Shown here one piece after another: positions 44,318-53,451 of a stretch of 64,000 nucleotides of DNA. The stretch is from the NCBI RefSeq assembly GCF_001544555.2, contig NZ_FCOK02000052.1:1-64000 (forward strand). The letters are read 5' to 3'. Positions within the stretch are counted from its first letter, which is position 1. The number at the start of each line of letters is the position of its first letter. The stretch comes from Caballeronia udeis (lineage in GTDB: Bacteria > Pseudomonadota > Gammaproteobacteria > Burkholderiales > Burkholderiaceae). A program made the position numbers and the translations under genes. The notes under the pieces were generated by a model. That model was given only the letters and a program-made list of their open reading frames with translations, did no database searches and was not told the DNA's origin.

Positions 44318-44980
44318 ATGACCACGCAAGTCCTCTTCATCAGGCATGGCGAAACAGACTGGAATCGCATCAAGCGCATTCAGGGGCATATTGATATTCC
44401 GCTGGCTGCGAGTGGCATGGCGCAAGCCGGGCAGCTTGCGCAGCGTCTCCTGCAGGAGTCAAGGACAGGTGCCCGGCTCGATGCGGTGTATTGCAGCGAT
44501 CTGCAACGTGCCCAGCAAACGGCCAAACCGTTCGCGGATGCACTTGGTTTGCCGCTGAACCTGAGTGAAGTTCTGCGTGAACGGTTGTACGGTGACTTTC
44601 AAGCTCATAGCGGTGAAGAGATCCGCGCGAAGTATCCGGCCGAATACGCGGTTTGGCAGAGTCATGACCCGGATTTCACGCCGCCTGGCGGAGAGTCGCA
44701 ACGAGCATTCTCACAACGTGTGCTGCGCGCTGTCGAACCTATCGTCGCCGCGCATCCGGACGGACGTGTCGCGGTCGTCGCGCATGGTGGCGTGCTGGAC
44801 TGCATTTACCGGTTCGTGCGTGGATTGCCGCTTGAGGAGCCGCGCGATTGGCCGCTGTTGAATTCGAGCATCAACGTGGTGGAGTTTGAGAACGGTCAAG
44901 CGAAGGTCGTGTCCTGGGGCGACGTCAAGCATCTCTCTTCTCCCGGCAGCGACGACGACCTGAAGGAAGTGCCACGCTAG
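44318..44980 (+). CDS. Histidine phosphatase family protein (GpmB-like)
   Basis: This phosphatase of the phosphoglycerate mutase superfamily has 220 residues from the ATG at 44318. The catalytic motif is R9-H10-G11-E12 in LFIRHGETDWN. A second catalytic His is in VAVVAHGGVLD. It may act on sugar or nucleotide phosphates; true cofactor-dependent mutase activity is unlikely because the family is mostly phosphatases. It lies 76 bp after dtd and may be the third gene of the tyrS operon. Confidence 0.85.
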   Translation: MTTQVLFIRHGETDWNRIKRIQGHIDIPLAASGMAQAGQLAQRLLQESRTGARLDAVYCSDLQRAQQTAKPFADALGLPLNLSEVLRERLYGDFQAHSGEEIRAKYPAEYAVWQSHDPDFTPPGGESQRAFSQRVLRAVEPIVAAHPDGRVAVVAHGGVLDCIYRFVRGLPLEEPRDWPLLNSSINVVEFENGQAKVVSWGDVKHLSSPGSDDDLKEVPR

Positions 44981-45162
44981 TCAGGCTTCATCGCGGCGCG
45001 GCGCCGGGCTCGTTTGGCTAGTGATACCGCCGGCAAGCCTGGAGCGTACGTGCTTGTGCATCCGGCCGGCTAAGCCGGATGAATCGTCACGGGGCGGACT
45101 TGCTTGATCGCACATTGCTGCGTATCGGCTATCAGGCTGTGTCGGCTATTGCAGCTGTTGAC

Positions 45163-46227
45163 TCAGCTCTCGGTGTTGGCGTCCCACAGCTCGCGGACCG
45201 GGCCGGCGTCCGGGGCGGCAAGGCCAAAGTGGCGATAGGTAAGCAACGTGGCAACGCGTCCGCGTGGCGTGCGCTGCAAGTATCCCTGTTGGATCAAATA
45301 GGGTTCGAGCACGTCTTCAATGGTGTCGCGCTCCTCGCCGATGGCCGCGGCGAGGTTGTCGACCCCGACCGGGCCGCCATCGAACTTGTGCAGGATGGCT
45401 TCCAGCAGTTTCCGGTCCATCAGGTCGAAGCCGACCGGGTCCACGTCGAGCATTTTCAACGCGGCGTCCGCTACTTCGGCGGTGATATTGCCGTCCGCTT
45501 TTACCTCGGCGAAATCGCGCACGCGCCTGAGCAGCCGGTTCGCGATCCGCGGCGTGCCACGTGCCCGCTTGGCTATTTCCAACGCACCTTCCGGCACGAT
45601 ATCCGCCTTTAGCAGCGATGCCGAGCGCGTAACGATTCGCGCCAGTTCGCTCGCGGTATAGAACTCGAGCCGCGACACAATGCCGAAGCGATCCCGCAGC
45701 GGATTAGTCAGCATGCCGGCGCGCGTGGTGGCACCAACCAGCGTGAAGGGCTGGAGGTCAAGCTTCACGCTGCGCGCGGCCGGACCTTCGCCAATCATGA
45801 TGTCGATCTGATAATCCTCGAGCGCCGGATACAGAATTTCTTCGACGACCGGCGACAGCCGGTGAATCTCGTCGATGAAAAGTACGTCGTTCTTTTCAAG
45901 GTTTGTCAGCAGCGCGGCGAGATCGCCGGCGCGTTCCAGTACCGGTCCCGACGTTTGCCGCAGATTCACGCCCATTTCCCGCGCGATGATGTGCGCGAGC
46001 GTGGTCTTGCCGAGACCCGGCGGCCCGAACAACAGCACGTGATCGAGCGCTTCCGAGCGACGCCGCGCCGCTTCGATGAAGATCTCGAGCTGGCTCCGGA
46101 TCTTTTCCTGCCCGACGTATTCCTCGAGCTGGCGCGGCCGCAGCGCGCGCTCGAACACTTCCTCGTTCGGCGAGACGGGAGTAGCCGAAATGATGCGTTC
46201 GGCAGCGAGTTTGTCGGTTTCTATCAT
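45163..46227 (-). CDS. ruvB: Holliday junction branch migration ATPase RuvB
   Basis: RuvB is the hexameric AAA+ motor that drives branch migration with RuvA. The 354-residue protein has Walker A GPPGLGKTT, Walker B with DEIH in VLFIDEIHRLS, a sensor region GATTRAG and the C-terminal winged helix ending PYLIQQGYLQRTPRGR. It is the last of a ruvC-ruvA-ruvB set on the minus strand, with 88 bp after ruvA. Confidence 0.97.
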   Translation of the reverse strand: MIETDKLAAERIISATPVSPNEEVFERALRPRQLEEYVGQEKIRSQLEIFIEAARRRSEALDHVLLFGPPGLGKTTLAHIIAREMGVNLRQTSGPVLERAGDLAALLTNLEKNDVLFIDEIHRLSPVVEEILYPALEDYQIDIMIGEGPAARSVKLDLQPFTLVGATTRAGMLTNPLRDRFGIVSRLEFYTASELARIVTRSASLLKADIVPEGALEIAKRARGTPRIANRLLRRVRDFAEVKADGNITAEVADAALKMLDVDPVGFDLMDRKLLEAILHKFDGGPVGVDNLAAAIGEERDTIEDVLEPYLIQQGYLQRTPRGRVATLLTYRHFGLAAPDAGPVRELWDANTES

Positions 46228-46315
46228 GTGTCGATTGTACCGCGTGGCTCGAACACCGAAAGCTGGCCGATCGGCCGACTGTTGGCCGGATCGGTCGCGT
46301 GGGAGACTGGTCTGA

Positions 46316-46897
46316 CTAGCTCTTGGAGAGCGCCTTCAACGCCAGTTTGATGCCATCGGAGACGCCCGTGCCGGCCGGAACATTCTTGACCGACAGAAGC
46401 GCTTCTTTTTCGGAGTAACCCAGTGCCAGCAATGCATTCAGGATGTCGCTCGCGTGGTCCGGCCCGCTTACCGTGCCCGGTGCCGTGCCCAGATCCGCGC
46501 CGAGCTTGCCTTTCAGCTCGAGCAACAGGCGCTCGGCCGTCTTCTTGCCAATACCCGGCGTTCGGGTCAAACGAGCGGCGTCCTGCATCGTCACTGCCTG
46601 AGCGAGTTCCTGAACGCTCATGCCTGACAGCACGGCCAGCGCCATGCGTGCCCCGATCCCGCTGATCTTGAGCAGTTCGCGAAAGGTCGTGCGCTCCTGC
46701 TGCGTGCCGAATCCGTACAGCAAATGCGCGTCTTCACGAACGATCAACTGGGTCAGCAACACGACCTTTTCGCCGCTGTTCGGCAGGTTGTAGAAGGTGC
46801 TCATAGGTACGGCGATTTCGTAGCCTACGCCGCCGCAATCAACGAGCAAGTACGGCGGATTTTTTTCCAGCAAAACGCCTGCTATGCGACCAATCAT
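46316..46897 (-). CDS. ruvA: Holliday junction-binding protein RuvA
   Basis: RuvA tetramers bind the four-way junction and load RuvB. The 193-residue protein starts MIGRIAGVLLEKNPPYLLVD (OB-fold domain). It contains the helix-hairpin-helix pair ISGIGARMALAVLS and TPGIGKKTAERLLLE, and ends with the flexible C-terminal domain that touches RuvB. The gap to ruvC is 21 bp, indicating one transcript. Confidence 0.97.
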   Translation of the reverse strand: MIGRIAGVLLEKNPPYLLVDCGGVGYEIAVPMSTFYNLPNSGEKVVLLTQLIVREDAHLLYGFGTQQERTTFRELLKISGIGARMALAVLSGMSVQELAQAVTMQDAARLTRTPGIGKKTAERLLLELKGKLGADLGTAPGTVSGPDHASDILNALLALGYSEKEALLSVKNVPAGTGVSDGIKLALKALSKS

Positions 46898-46918
46898 GGT
46901 GAGGAACTTGTAGTGGAG

Positions 46919-47461
46919 TTAACCGACAAGGCGGCCGCGCCGTACGCGCAGGCCCTTTTTAGCCAGCGTTGGCGCGATCTCGCCGAGTGCTGTCATCGCA
47001 CCGCCGGCGTGCGCGTGGCAGATGGCCATGCCGAGCGCGTCGGCGGCGTCGGTACTTGGCACCCCTGTAAGCGCGAGCAAGCGGACGACCATTTGCTGCA
47101 TTTGTTCTTTCGTGGCGCGGCCATAGCCCACCACGGCCTGCTTCAACTGCAAGGCCGTGTATTCGGCGACCGGCACGCCGCTCGCGACCAGGCCACAAAT
47201 TGCTGCGCCGCGCGCCTGGCCGAGCAGCAGCGTGGATTGCGGATTGACGTTGACGAACACTTTTTCGATCGCGGACTGGTCGGGCGCGTGTTGCCGGACA
47301 AGCGTCGAGATACCTTCGAAGATCGTGTGGAGACGCGACGGCAAATCCGCGTCGGCGGTCTTGATGACGCCACTGGTCACATAGGTCAGCGTTTGGCCGG
47401 TTTTGTCGATGACGCCGAAACCAGTCACACGCAGGCCCGGGTCAATACCGAGAATTCTCAT
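46919..47461 (-). CDS. ruvC: Holliday junction endonuclease RuvC
   Basis: RuvC cuts the junction symmetrically after branch migration. The 180-residue protein shows the acidic active-site residues: D7 in MRILGIDPGLRVTGFG, Glu in SAIEKVFVN and Asp in STDAADALGMAICHA. First gene of ruvCAB. It is separated from the upstream purH gene by a strong terminator, so it should have its own promoter. Confidence 0.97.
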   Translation of the reverse strand: MRILGIDPGLRVTGFGVIDKTGQTLTYVTSGVIKTADADLPSRLHTIFEGISTLVRQHAPDQSAIEKVFVNVNPQSTLLLGQARGAAICGLVASGVPVAEYTALQLKQAVVGYGRATKEQMQQMVVRLLALTGVPSTDAADALGMAICHAHAGGAMTALGEIAPTLAKKGLRVRRGRLVG

Positions 47462-47514
47462 GGAGTGCCGTTGGAACGTAGTGCTTGCGATACTAACAGC
47501 GCGGCGCGGAAAGT

Positions 47515-47547
47515 AAAAAGCCCGGTGCGCCTGCCGGCCACCGGGCT
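47515..47547 (-). terminator. Terminator of purH
   Basis: On the minus strand AGCCCGGTG (complement of 47539-47547) and CACCGGGCT (complement of 47519-47527) pair and are followed by TTTTTAC. It lies 20 bases past the purH stop. Confidence 0.85.
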
Positions 47548-47566
47548 ATCCGAAGGTGAAACGTAC

Positions 47567-49132
47567 TCAGTGACGGAAGTGACGCGTTCCGGTCAGCACC
47601 ATTGCAATGTTGTGCTCGTCCGCAGCAGCGATCACTTCGTCATCGCGCATGGAGCCCCCCGGCTGGATGACGCAGGTCGCGCCAGCGTTGACCACGACAT
47701 CGAGGCCGTCGCGGAACGGGAAAAACGCGTCCGATGCCACTGCCGATCCGGCCAGCGACAAACCCGCGTTCTGCGCCTTGATGCTGGCAATACGCGCCGA
47801 ATCCACGCGGCTCATCTGGCCCGCGCCCACGCCAATCGTCATGCCGCCGCCGCAGAACACAATGGCGTTCGACTTCACGTATTTGGCGACGCGCCACGCG
47901 AACAGCAGATCGTCCATTTCCTTCGGCGTAGGATGACGCTTCGTGACCACGCGCAATTCATGCGGCTGGACGTTTTTCGAATCCAGCGATTGGACAAGCA
48001 GGCCGCCACCCACGCGCTTCAGGTCGAATGCGTTGTGGCCGTCGCCGAGATCGAGTTGGAGCAGACGCACGTTTTGCTTCGCAGCGAAAATCTGCTTGGC
48101 CGCATCGCTGAACGAGGGGGCCATCAGCACCTCCACGAACTGCTTGGCCACAGCCTGCGCCGCCGCTTCATCCACTTCGCGATTGAACGCGATGATGCCG
48201 CCGAACGCGGATGTGGGATCGGTCTGCAGTGCCTTCGAGTACGCTTCGTGCGCATCCGCGCCGGTCGCTACGCCGCACGGATTCGCGTGCTTGACGATCA
48301 CACAGGCCGGCGCGTCGAAGGTCTTCACGCATTCCCACGCAGCGTCGGAGTCCGCAATGTTGTTGTACGACAGTTCCTTGCCCTGCAACTGCTTGTAGTT
48401 CGCGAGCGCGCCGGGGAGCGTCGTCAGGTCGCGATAGAACGCAGCGCTTTGATGCGGGTTCTCGCCGTAACGCAGGTCCTGCACCTTGGTGAACGCGAGG
48501 TTGAACGTCGACGGGTAAGTGTTGCGGCTCTTGTGCTGCAGTTCGTCGGTCAGGCTCGTCAGGTAATTCGTGATCGCGCCGTCGTATTGCGCGGTGTGCG
48601 CGAACACCTTGGTGGCAAGCTTGAAGTTCGTTGTGTAGCTGACCGTGTTTTTCGCCGCGCGCATTTCCTCGAGGACCGTCGCGTAATCCGACGGATCGAC
48701 GATTACCGTCACGTCGCGATGGTTCTTCGCTGCCGAACGCAGCATGGTCGGGCCGCCAATATCAATATTTTCGATCGCGTCTTCCAGCGAGCATTCTTCC
48801 TTCGATACCGTCTGCACGAACGGATACAGGTTCACCACCAGCAGGTCGATGGTCGGAATGCCGTGTTGTTCGAGTGCGGCCATGTGCTCCGAAAGATCAC
48901 GGCGCGCCAGAATGCCGCCGTGAACCTTCGGGTGCAGCGTTTTCACGCGGCCGTCGAGCATCTCCGGGAACCCGGTGTAGTCGGCGACTTCGGTGACGGG
49001 CAGACCGGCATCGGCCAGGAGTTTTGCAGTGCCGCCGGTGGAGAGCAGGCTGACGCCTAGCTCCGACAGCGATTTCGCAAATTCGACGATGCCGGACTTG
49101 TCGGAAACGGAAAGGAGCGCTTGCTTGATCAT
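47567..49132 (-). CDS. purH: Bifunctional AICAR transformylase / IMP cyclohydrolase
   Basis: PurH carries out the last two steps to IMP in purine synthesis. The 521-residue length is standard. The N-terminal cyclohydrolase (about 1-200) begins MIKQALLSVSDKSGIVEFAK and contains STGGTAKLLADAGL. The transformylase part contains the conserved VIVKHANPCGVATG with the catalytic Lys-His pair. It follows fis on the same strand with about 95 bp between and ends in a strong terminator. A 778-codon open frame on the opposite strand is only its shadow. Confidence 0.97.
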   Translation of the reverse strand: MIKQALLSVSDKSGIVEFAKSLSELGVSLLSTGGTAKLLADAGLPVTEVADYTGFPEMLDGRVKTLHPKVHGGILARRDLSEHMAALEQHGIPTIDLLVVNLYPFVQTVSKEECSLEDAIENIDIGGPTMLRSAAKNHRDVTVIVDPSDYATVLEEMRAAKNTVSYTTNFKLATKVFAHTAQYDGAITNYLTSLTDELQHKSRNTYPSTFNLAFTKVQDLRYGENPHQSAAFYRDLTTLPGALANYKQLQGKELSYNNIADSDAAWECVKTFDAPACVIVKHANPCGVATGADAHEAYSKALQTDPTSAFGGIIAFNREVDEAAAQAVAKQFVEVLMAPSFSDAAKQIFAAKQNVRLLQLDLGDGHNAFDLKRVGGGLLVQSLDSKNVQPHELRVVTKRHPTPKEMDDLLFAWRVAKYVKSNAIVFCGGGMTIGVGAGQMSRVDSARIASIKAQNAGLSLAGSAVASDAFFPFRDGLDVVVNAGATCVIQPGGSMRDDEVIAAADEHNIAMVLTGTRHFRH

Positions 49133-49227
49133 GATGGGAACGGCGGAGGCCGGTAGGGGAGTCGAGGGAATCAGGAAATTCGGGTCGACCGCCGTACGCC
49201 GCGACGGTCCGGATTAAATCTAATGCT

Positions 49228-49461
49228 TCAGATGAGGCCGTGTTGTTGCAGCTTCTTGCGCAGCGTGTTGCGGTTGATGCCGAGAAACTCCGCCGCGAGC
49301 GACTGGTTGCCTTCGGCTTGCTTCAGCACAACTTCCAGCATGGGTTTCTCGACGCACGAAATCACCATCTCGTAGACGTCGTGCGGTTTGGAGCCGTCCA
49401 GGTCCTGGAAATAATTATCCAGGCTCTGGCGGACGCATTGTTCTATGTGATGTCTACTCAT
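49228..49461 (-). CDS. fis: DNA-binding protein Fis
   Basis: Fis is a nucleoid-associated homodimer that bends DNA and activates stable RNA promoters. The ATG at 49461 gives 77 residues, typical for betaproteobacterial Fis and shorter than the 98 of E. coli. The C-terminal helix-turn-helix is complete (GNQSLAAEFLGINRNTLRKK). The start overlaps the dusB stop by four bases (ATGA), the same dusB-fis order as in enterobacteria. Confidence 0.95.
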   Translation of the reverse strand: MSRHHIEQCVRQSLDNYFQDLDGSKPHDVYEMVISCVEKPMLEVVLKQAEGNQSLAAEFLGINRNTLRKKLQQHGLI

Positions 49462-50570
49462 GCGGCTAGTCGGTCTGTGTGGTTCTGCCCGTCGCACGAT
49501 TCTTCCGCTTCGTCGTTGCCGCCGCGGCCGCTATCTGCGTCGAGTTCTTCGACATAGACGAGACGGTCGGACAACGCCTTTTGAGCGTTGAAGAATTCGT
49601 TCACGGCGAGCAATTGTTCTCGTGTGGAATCCAGCGTGTTCATCCGATGTCTGAACGTGTTGGCGCCGGAAAGGCCGCGAGTGTACCAGCCGATGTGTTT
49701 GCGCGCTGTACGAACGCCCGTGAATTCGCCATAGAAATCATAGTGATCTTCGAGATGTTCATTCATCAGTTGCTGGATCTCGTCGATACGCGGCGCGGGC
49801 AAATGTTCGCCCGTTGCCAGAAAATGTTCGATCTCGCGAAAGAGCCACGGGCGCCCCTGCGCGGCACGTCCAATCATGATCGCGTCCGCACCGGTTACGG
49901 CCAGCACGTGACGCGCTTTTTCGGGCGTGGCAATGTCGCCGTTGGCCACCACCGGAATGCGCACGGACGCTTTGACGGCGGCAATGGTCTCGTATTCCGC
50001 GTCGCCCTTGTAGAGATCGGCGCGCGTGCGGCCGTGCACGGTCAGCATGGAAATGCCCGCGTCCTGTGCAATGCGCGCAATGTTGAGCGCGTTCTTGTTC
50101 TCGCGATTCCAGCCCGTGCGGATCTTCAGCGTGACGGGCACCGCGTCCGGGCCAACGCCGACTGCGTTCACCACGGCCTGCACGATCTGCGCGACCAGCG
50201 TTTCGTTTTGCAGCAATGCTGATCCGGCCGCCACATTGCAGACTTTCTTGGCTGGGCAGCCCATGTTGATGTCGATAATCTGCGCGCCGTTCGCGACGTT
50301 GTGACGCGCGGCTTCGGCCAGCATTTTCGGATCAGCGCCTGCGATTTGCACGGAGATGGGCTCCACCTCGCCGGTGTGATTCGCGCGGCGGAGCGTTTTC
50401 TCGCTTTTCCACAACTGCGCATTCGACGCAACCATTTCGGACACCGCGTAACCCGCGCCCATACGTTTGCACAACTGCCGGAACGGGCGGTCCGTCACCC
50501 CGGCCATGGGGGCGACAAACAAGTTGTTGCGCAAAATGTGGGGGCCGATGGCCGGTGTGGAAATGGGCAT
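49458..50570 (-). CDS. dusB: tRNA-dihydrouridine synthase B
   Basis: DusB reduces specific uridines of tRNA with FMN and NADPH. From the ATG at 50570 (PISTPAIGPHILRNNLFVAP follows) it has 370 residues; a frame from 50603 adds 11. Motifs are MAGVTDRPFRQLCKRMGAG, the catalytic-Cys region INMGCPAKKV and GRAAQGRPWLF. It is somewhat longer than E. coli DusB because of an acidic C-terminal tail. Translationally coupled to fis. Confidence 0.94.
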   Translation of the reverse strand: MPISTPAIGPHILRNNLFVAPMAGVTDRPFRQLCKRMGAGYAVSEMVASNAQLWKSEKTLRRANHTGEVEPISVQIAGADPKMLAEAARHNVANGAQIIDINMGCPAKKVCNVAAGSALLQNETLVAQIVQAVVNAVGVGPDAVPVTLKIRTGWNRENKNALNIARIAQDAGISMLTVHGRTRADLYKGDAEYETIAAVKASVRIPVVANGDIATPEKARHVLAVTGADAIMIGRAAQGRPWLFREIEHFLATGEHLPAPRIDEIQQLMNEHLEDHYDFYGEFTGVRTARKHIGWYTRGLSGANTFRHRMNTLDSTREQLLAVNEFFNAQKALSDRLVYVEELDADSGRGGNDEAEESCDGQNHTDRLAA

Positions 50571-50797
50571 AAAACTCGCGGCGTCCCACATGCAGGGACG
50601 CAAAAGCGCTTAAGGAAACGCCTATTTTAACGCGAACGTGCCGGGTCAATTAAGTCCAATCGTCGCGCAAGTTGTTAAATCTTCTATGAATATCGCGAAC
50701 GTCATAGAGGAAAAGCTCAACTATGGGCAGATGAATGCAGTGCGGAGAAAGCATGTTTGACCTGATCGGTACGCGCTGACCGCATGGATTTCCCGAG

Positions 50798-52039
50798 TCA
50801 GCGCCGTTGTCCGAACATCATCTGTCGCGCCAGCACGGTTTTTACCGGCGGGACCAGTTCCAACGCGCTCAACGCCAATCCGCGCATCGCGGCGAGTGGC
50901 GCGAAATCGACGGTGAAAAGACGCGCGAGCGTATCGGTTGCGCCAATCGTCATGCGCCGGTCCAATGCGCGCCGTTGAGCAAAAAGACTCAGTGCGACGG
51001 TGGCCGGGCCGTTGGTCGATAACGCGTCGCAGAGCGCGTGGGCGTCGCGCAAGCCCAGATTGAGTCCTTGCCCTGCAACGGGATGCAGCGTTTGCGCCGC
51101 GTTGCCGATAGCGACCGTGCGCCGGTCGACCAGCGCATTCAATGCATTCAGCCCGAGCGGGAACATCGCGCGGCCGGTGATGCGCGTGAAGCGGCCCATG
51201 CGCTCGCCGAAGGCTGAGCCCAGCTCCGCGAGGAATGCATCGTCGGGGAGTTGCGAGCGGCGTGCCGCTTCTTCAGGGTCACAGCACCAGACAAGCGCAT
51301 AGTCCGCCTGGCGCGCGCCGCCGCATGGCAGCAGCGCGATCGGCCCTTCGGGCGTGAAGCGTTCCCACGCGACGCCGGGCTGCGGCGACGATACGCTCAC
51401 GGTCCCGACAATAGCCGTCTGGCCATAATCGCGTGTGTTCTTGACCTCGGCGGAAAGCGCGGAAGAAGCGTCCGTCTCCTTGTACAACCCGCCTTCGGCG
51501 TTCACCAGAATGCGCGCGCGGATCGTGCGGTCGCCGGTTGCCGAATGAATCGGGAGCGTGACGCCATCGTGGTCGTGCAAGGGTGTGGATGCCGTGGTTT
51601 CCGTGAACCAGTGCACGCTGGTTTTGCTGACGGCTTGAGCGAGGGTTGTAACAAGCGAGCCGTAACGCACGAGGTAGCCGAGCGCAGGCAAACCGTGTTC
51701 ATCGTGATCGATCAGCGTGCGGCCGAACTGGCCGCGTTGTGAAACGTGAATGCGTTTGATCGGGGTGGCATCGGCGGGAAAACCAAGCGATGACTCGAGC
51801 ATCGCGCGGCTGCCATGCGACACCGCGATGGCCCGCGGATCAGCCGACGCAGCCCCAGGCTCGCGTGCGTCGATCAACGCCACAGATAAGCGCGACGTTG
51901 CGCTCCTTTTCGCCAGCCAGCCCGCGAGCGCGAGCCCGACCGGACCGGCACCGACAATGGCGATATCGAAGTGATAATCGGCTGGCGGTGCGTGGCCGAT
52001 AGTTTCCGCGGTTTCAATTTGCATCTGGCGTTTGCGCAT
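50798..52039 (-). CDS. UbiH/UbiF-family FAD-dependent hydroxylase
   Basis: This flavin monooxygenase of the ubiquinone-synthesis hydroxylase family has 413 residues. The FAD-binding motif is GAGPVGLALAG near residue 30, followed by an ALIDAREPG strand end. The second FAD motif is GNAAQTLHPVAGQGLNLGLR in the C-terminal half, diagnostic for UbiH/UbiF/UbiI/COQ6 proteins. Which ring position it hydroxylates cannot be told. The start overlaps the end of pepP by 26 bases (or 11 if the ATG at 52024 is used), and the pepP-ubiH neighbourhood is also seen in E. coli, which favours UbiH. Confidence 0.87.
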   Translation of the reverse strand: MRKRQMQIETAETIGHAPPADYHFDIAIVGAGPVGLALAGWLAKRSATSRLSVALIDAREPGAASADPRAIAVSHGSRAMLESSLGFPADATPIKRIHVSQRGQFGRTLIDHDEHGLPALGYLVRYGSLVTTLAQAVSKTSVHWFTETTASTPLHDHDGVTLPIHSATGDRTIRARILVNAEGGLYKETDASSALSAEVKNTRDYGQTAIVGTVSVSSPQPGVAWERFTPEGPIALLPCGGARQADYALVWCCDPEEAARRSQLPDDAFLAELGSAFGERMGRFTRITGRAMFPLGLNALNALVDRRTVAIGNAAQTLHPVAGQGLNLGLRDAHALCDALSTNGPATVALSLFAQRRALDRRMTIGATDTLARLFTVDFAPLAAMRGLALSALELVPPVKTVLARQMMFGQRR

Positions 52040-53420
52040 CGCGCATCAAGGCTTCGATTTCGTCGGCATCCACCGGCACTTCGCGCGTCATCAACTCGCA
52101 GCCATCGGTTGTGACGACGGCATCGTCCTCGATCCGGATACCGATGTTCGCGTACCGTTCGGGCACGTCTTCTGCGGCGCGGATGTACAAACCCGGCTCT
52201 ATGGTCAGCGTCATGCCCGCGTTCAACGTGCGCCACGCGCGTGCGCCCTGGTCGTCGAGTTGCGCGTGGGCGTCGCGATAGTCGCCGGCATCGTGCACGT
52301 CCATGCCGAGCCAGTGGCTTGTCCGATGCATGTAGAAACGCTGATAAGCCCGCTCGGCGATGACATCGTCGGCAGTCGCGAATTTATTCCGGTCGATGAT
52401 CCCCGTGTCCAGCAAACCCTGCGACAACACACGCACGGCGGCTTCGTGCGGCGCGTCGAAGCTGACGCCTTCGCGGGTTGCGTCGACGGCGGCATATTGC
52501 GCGGCCAGCACGATCTCGTAGATTTCCCTTTGCGCCGATGTGAACCGTCCGCTCGCCGGAAACGTGCGCGTGATGTCGGACGCATAACCGTCGAGCTCGC
52601 ACGCGGCGTCGATCAGGATCAGGTCGCCCTCGCGCACGATTGTGTTGCCCGCCGGGTAGTGCAGCGTGCAGGCATTCGCGCCGGCCGCGACGATCGTGCC
52701 GTACGCGGGCGCTTGCGCGCCGCGTCGGCGGAACGTGTAGAGCAGCTCGGCTTCGATCTCGTATTCGTGCATGCCGGGGCGGCAGGTTTGCATCGCGCGC
52801 CGGTGTGCTTCGGCGGAGACCGTCCCCGCACGCCGCATGATCCCGAGTTCGTGCGCGTCCTTGATGAGGCGCATTTCGTCGAGTACCGGCAGCAGATCGA
52901 TCGCTTTCGTAGGTGCTTTCACGCCGGTCCGGCTCTGCGCCCGAACCGCCGCGAGCCAGCCGCGAACCTGCTCGTCAAGCTCGGCGGAACTGCCGAGCGC
53001 GTAGTGCAGCGCGGGGTTATCGGCGAGCAGGCGGGGCATTTCCGTATCGAGTTGATCGATGGGGAACGCCGCGTCGAAACCCAACGCGAGGCGTGCGCCT
53101 TCAGGGCCGTAGCGGAAACCTTCCCAGGTTTCGCGCTCGGCGTTTTTCTCGCGGCAGAACAGGATGGCTGCAGGCTCGTCCGCCTCGGCGCCGGCGTTGA
53201 GGACAAGCGTTGCTTCCGGTTCGGTGAAGCCCGTCAGGTAATAGAAGTAGCTGTCGTGGCGGAACGGGTAGTCGGCGTCGCGGTTGCGCATGACCTCGCG
53301 CGCCGTCGGAACGATTGCCACGCCGCCGCCCGATTCCCGCAGCGCCGCGAGGACGCGGTCACGGCGGCTCCGGTAGACGTCGACGGCTAATAAGGATTGG
53401 GCTTCAGTCGATGAGTTCAT
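52014..53420 (-). CDS. pepP: Xaa-Pro aminopeptidase (aminopeptidase P)
   Basis: This dinuclear-metal peptidase removes N-terminal residues before proline. The 468-residue protein has the N-terminal creatinase-like domain (PFRHDSYFYYLTGFTEPEA) and the pita-bread catalytic domain. Metal ligands are visible: Asp pair in LILIDAACELDGYASDITRT, His in HWLGMDVHDAG, Glu in TIEPGLYI and Glu in GIRIEDDAVV. It overlaps the following hydroxylase gene and lies 31 bp after rlmL, suggesting a rlmL-pepP-ubiH operon. Confidence 0.93.
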   Translation of the reverse strand: MNSSTEAQSLLAVDVYRSRRDRVLAALRESGGGVAIVPTAREVMRNRDADYPFRHDSYFYYLTGFTEPEATLVLNAGAEADEPAAILFCREKNAERETWEGFRYGPEGARLALGFDAAFPIDQLDTEMPRLLADNPALHYALGSSAELDEQVRGWLAAVRAQSRTGVKAPTKAIDLLPVLDEMRLIKDAHELGIMRRAGTVSAEAHRRAMQTCRPGMHEYEIEAELLYTFRRRGAQAPAYGTIVAAGANACTLHYPAGNTIVREGDLILIDAACELDGYASDITRTFPASGRFTSAQREIYEIVLAAQYAAVDATREGVSFDAPHEAAVRVLSQGLLDTGIIDRNKFATADDVIAERAYQRFYMHRTSHWLGMDVHDAGDYRDAHAQLDDQGARAWRTLNAGMTLTIEPGLYIRAAEDVPERYANIGIRIEDDAVVTTDGCELMTREVPVDADEIEALMRDAQTPDAN

Positions 53421-53451
53421 TCAGCGATTGTAGCGCTGCCTCCGCGATGCT

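Noticed and set aside
46724..49060. A 778-codon plus-strand open frame
   Set aside because: It lies opposite ruvA, ruvC and purH, all unmistakable genes. Its Arg/His-rich composition is that of an antisense shadow in GC-rich DNA.
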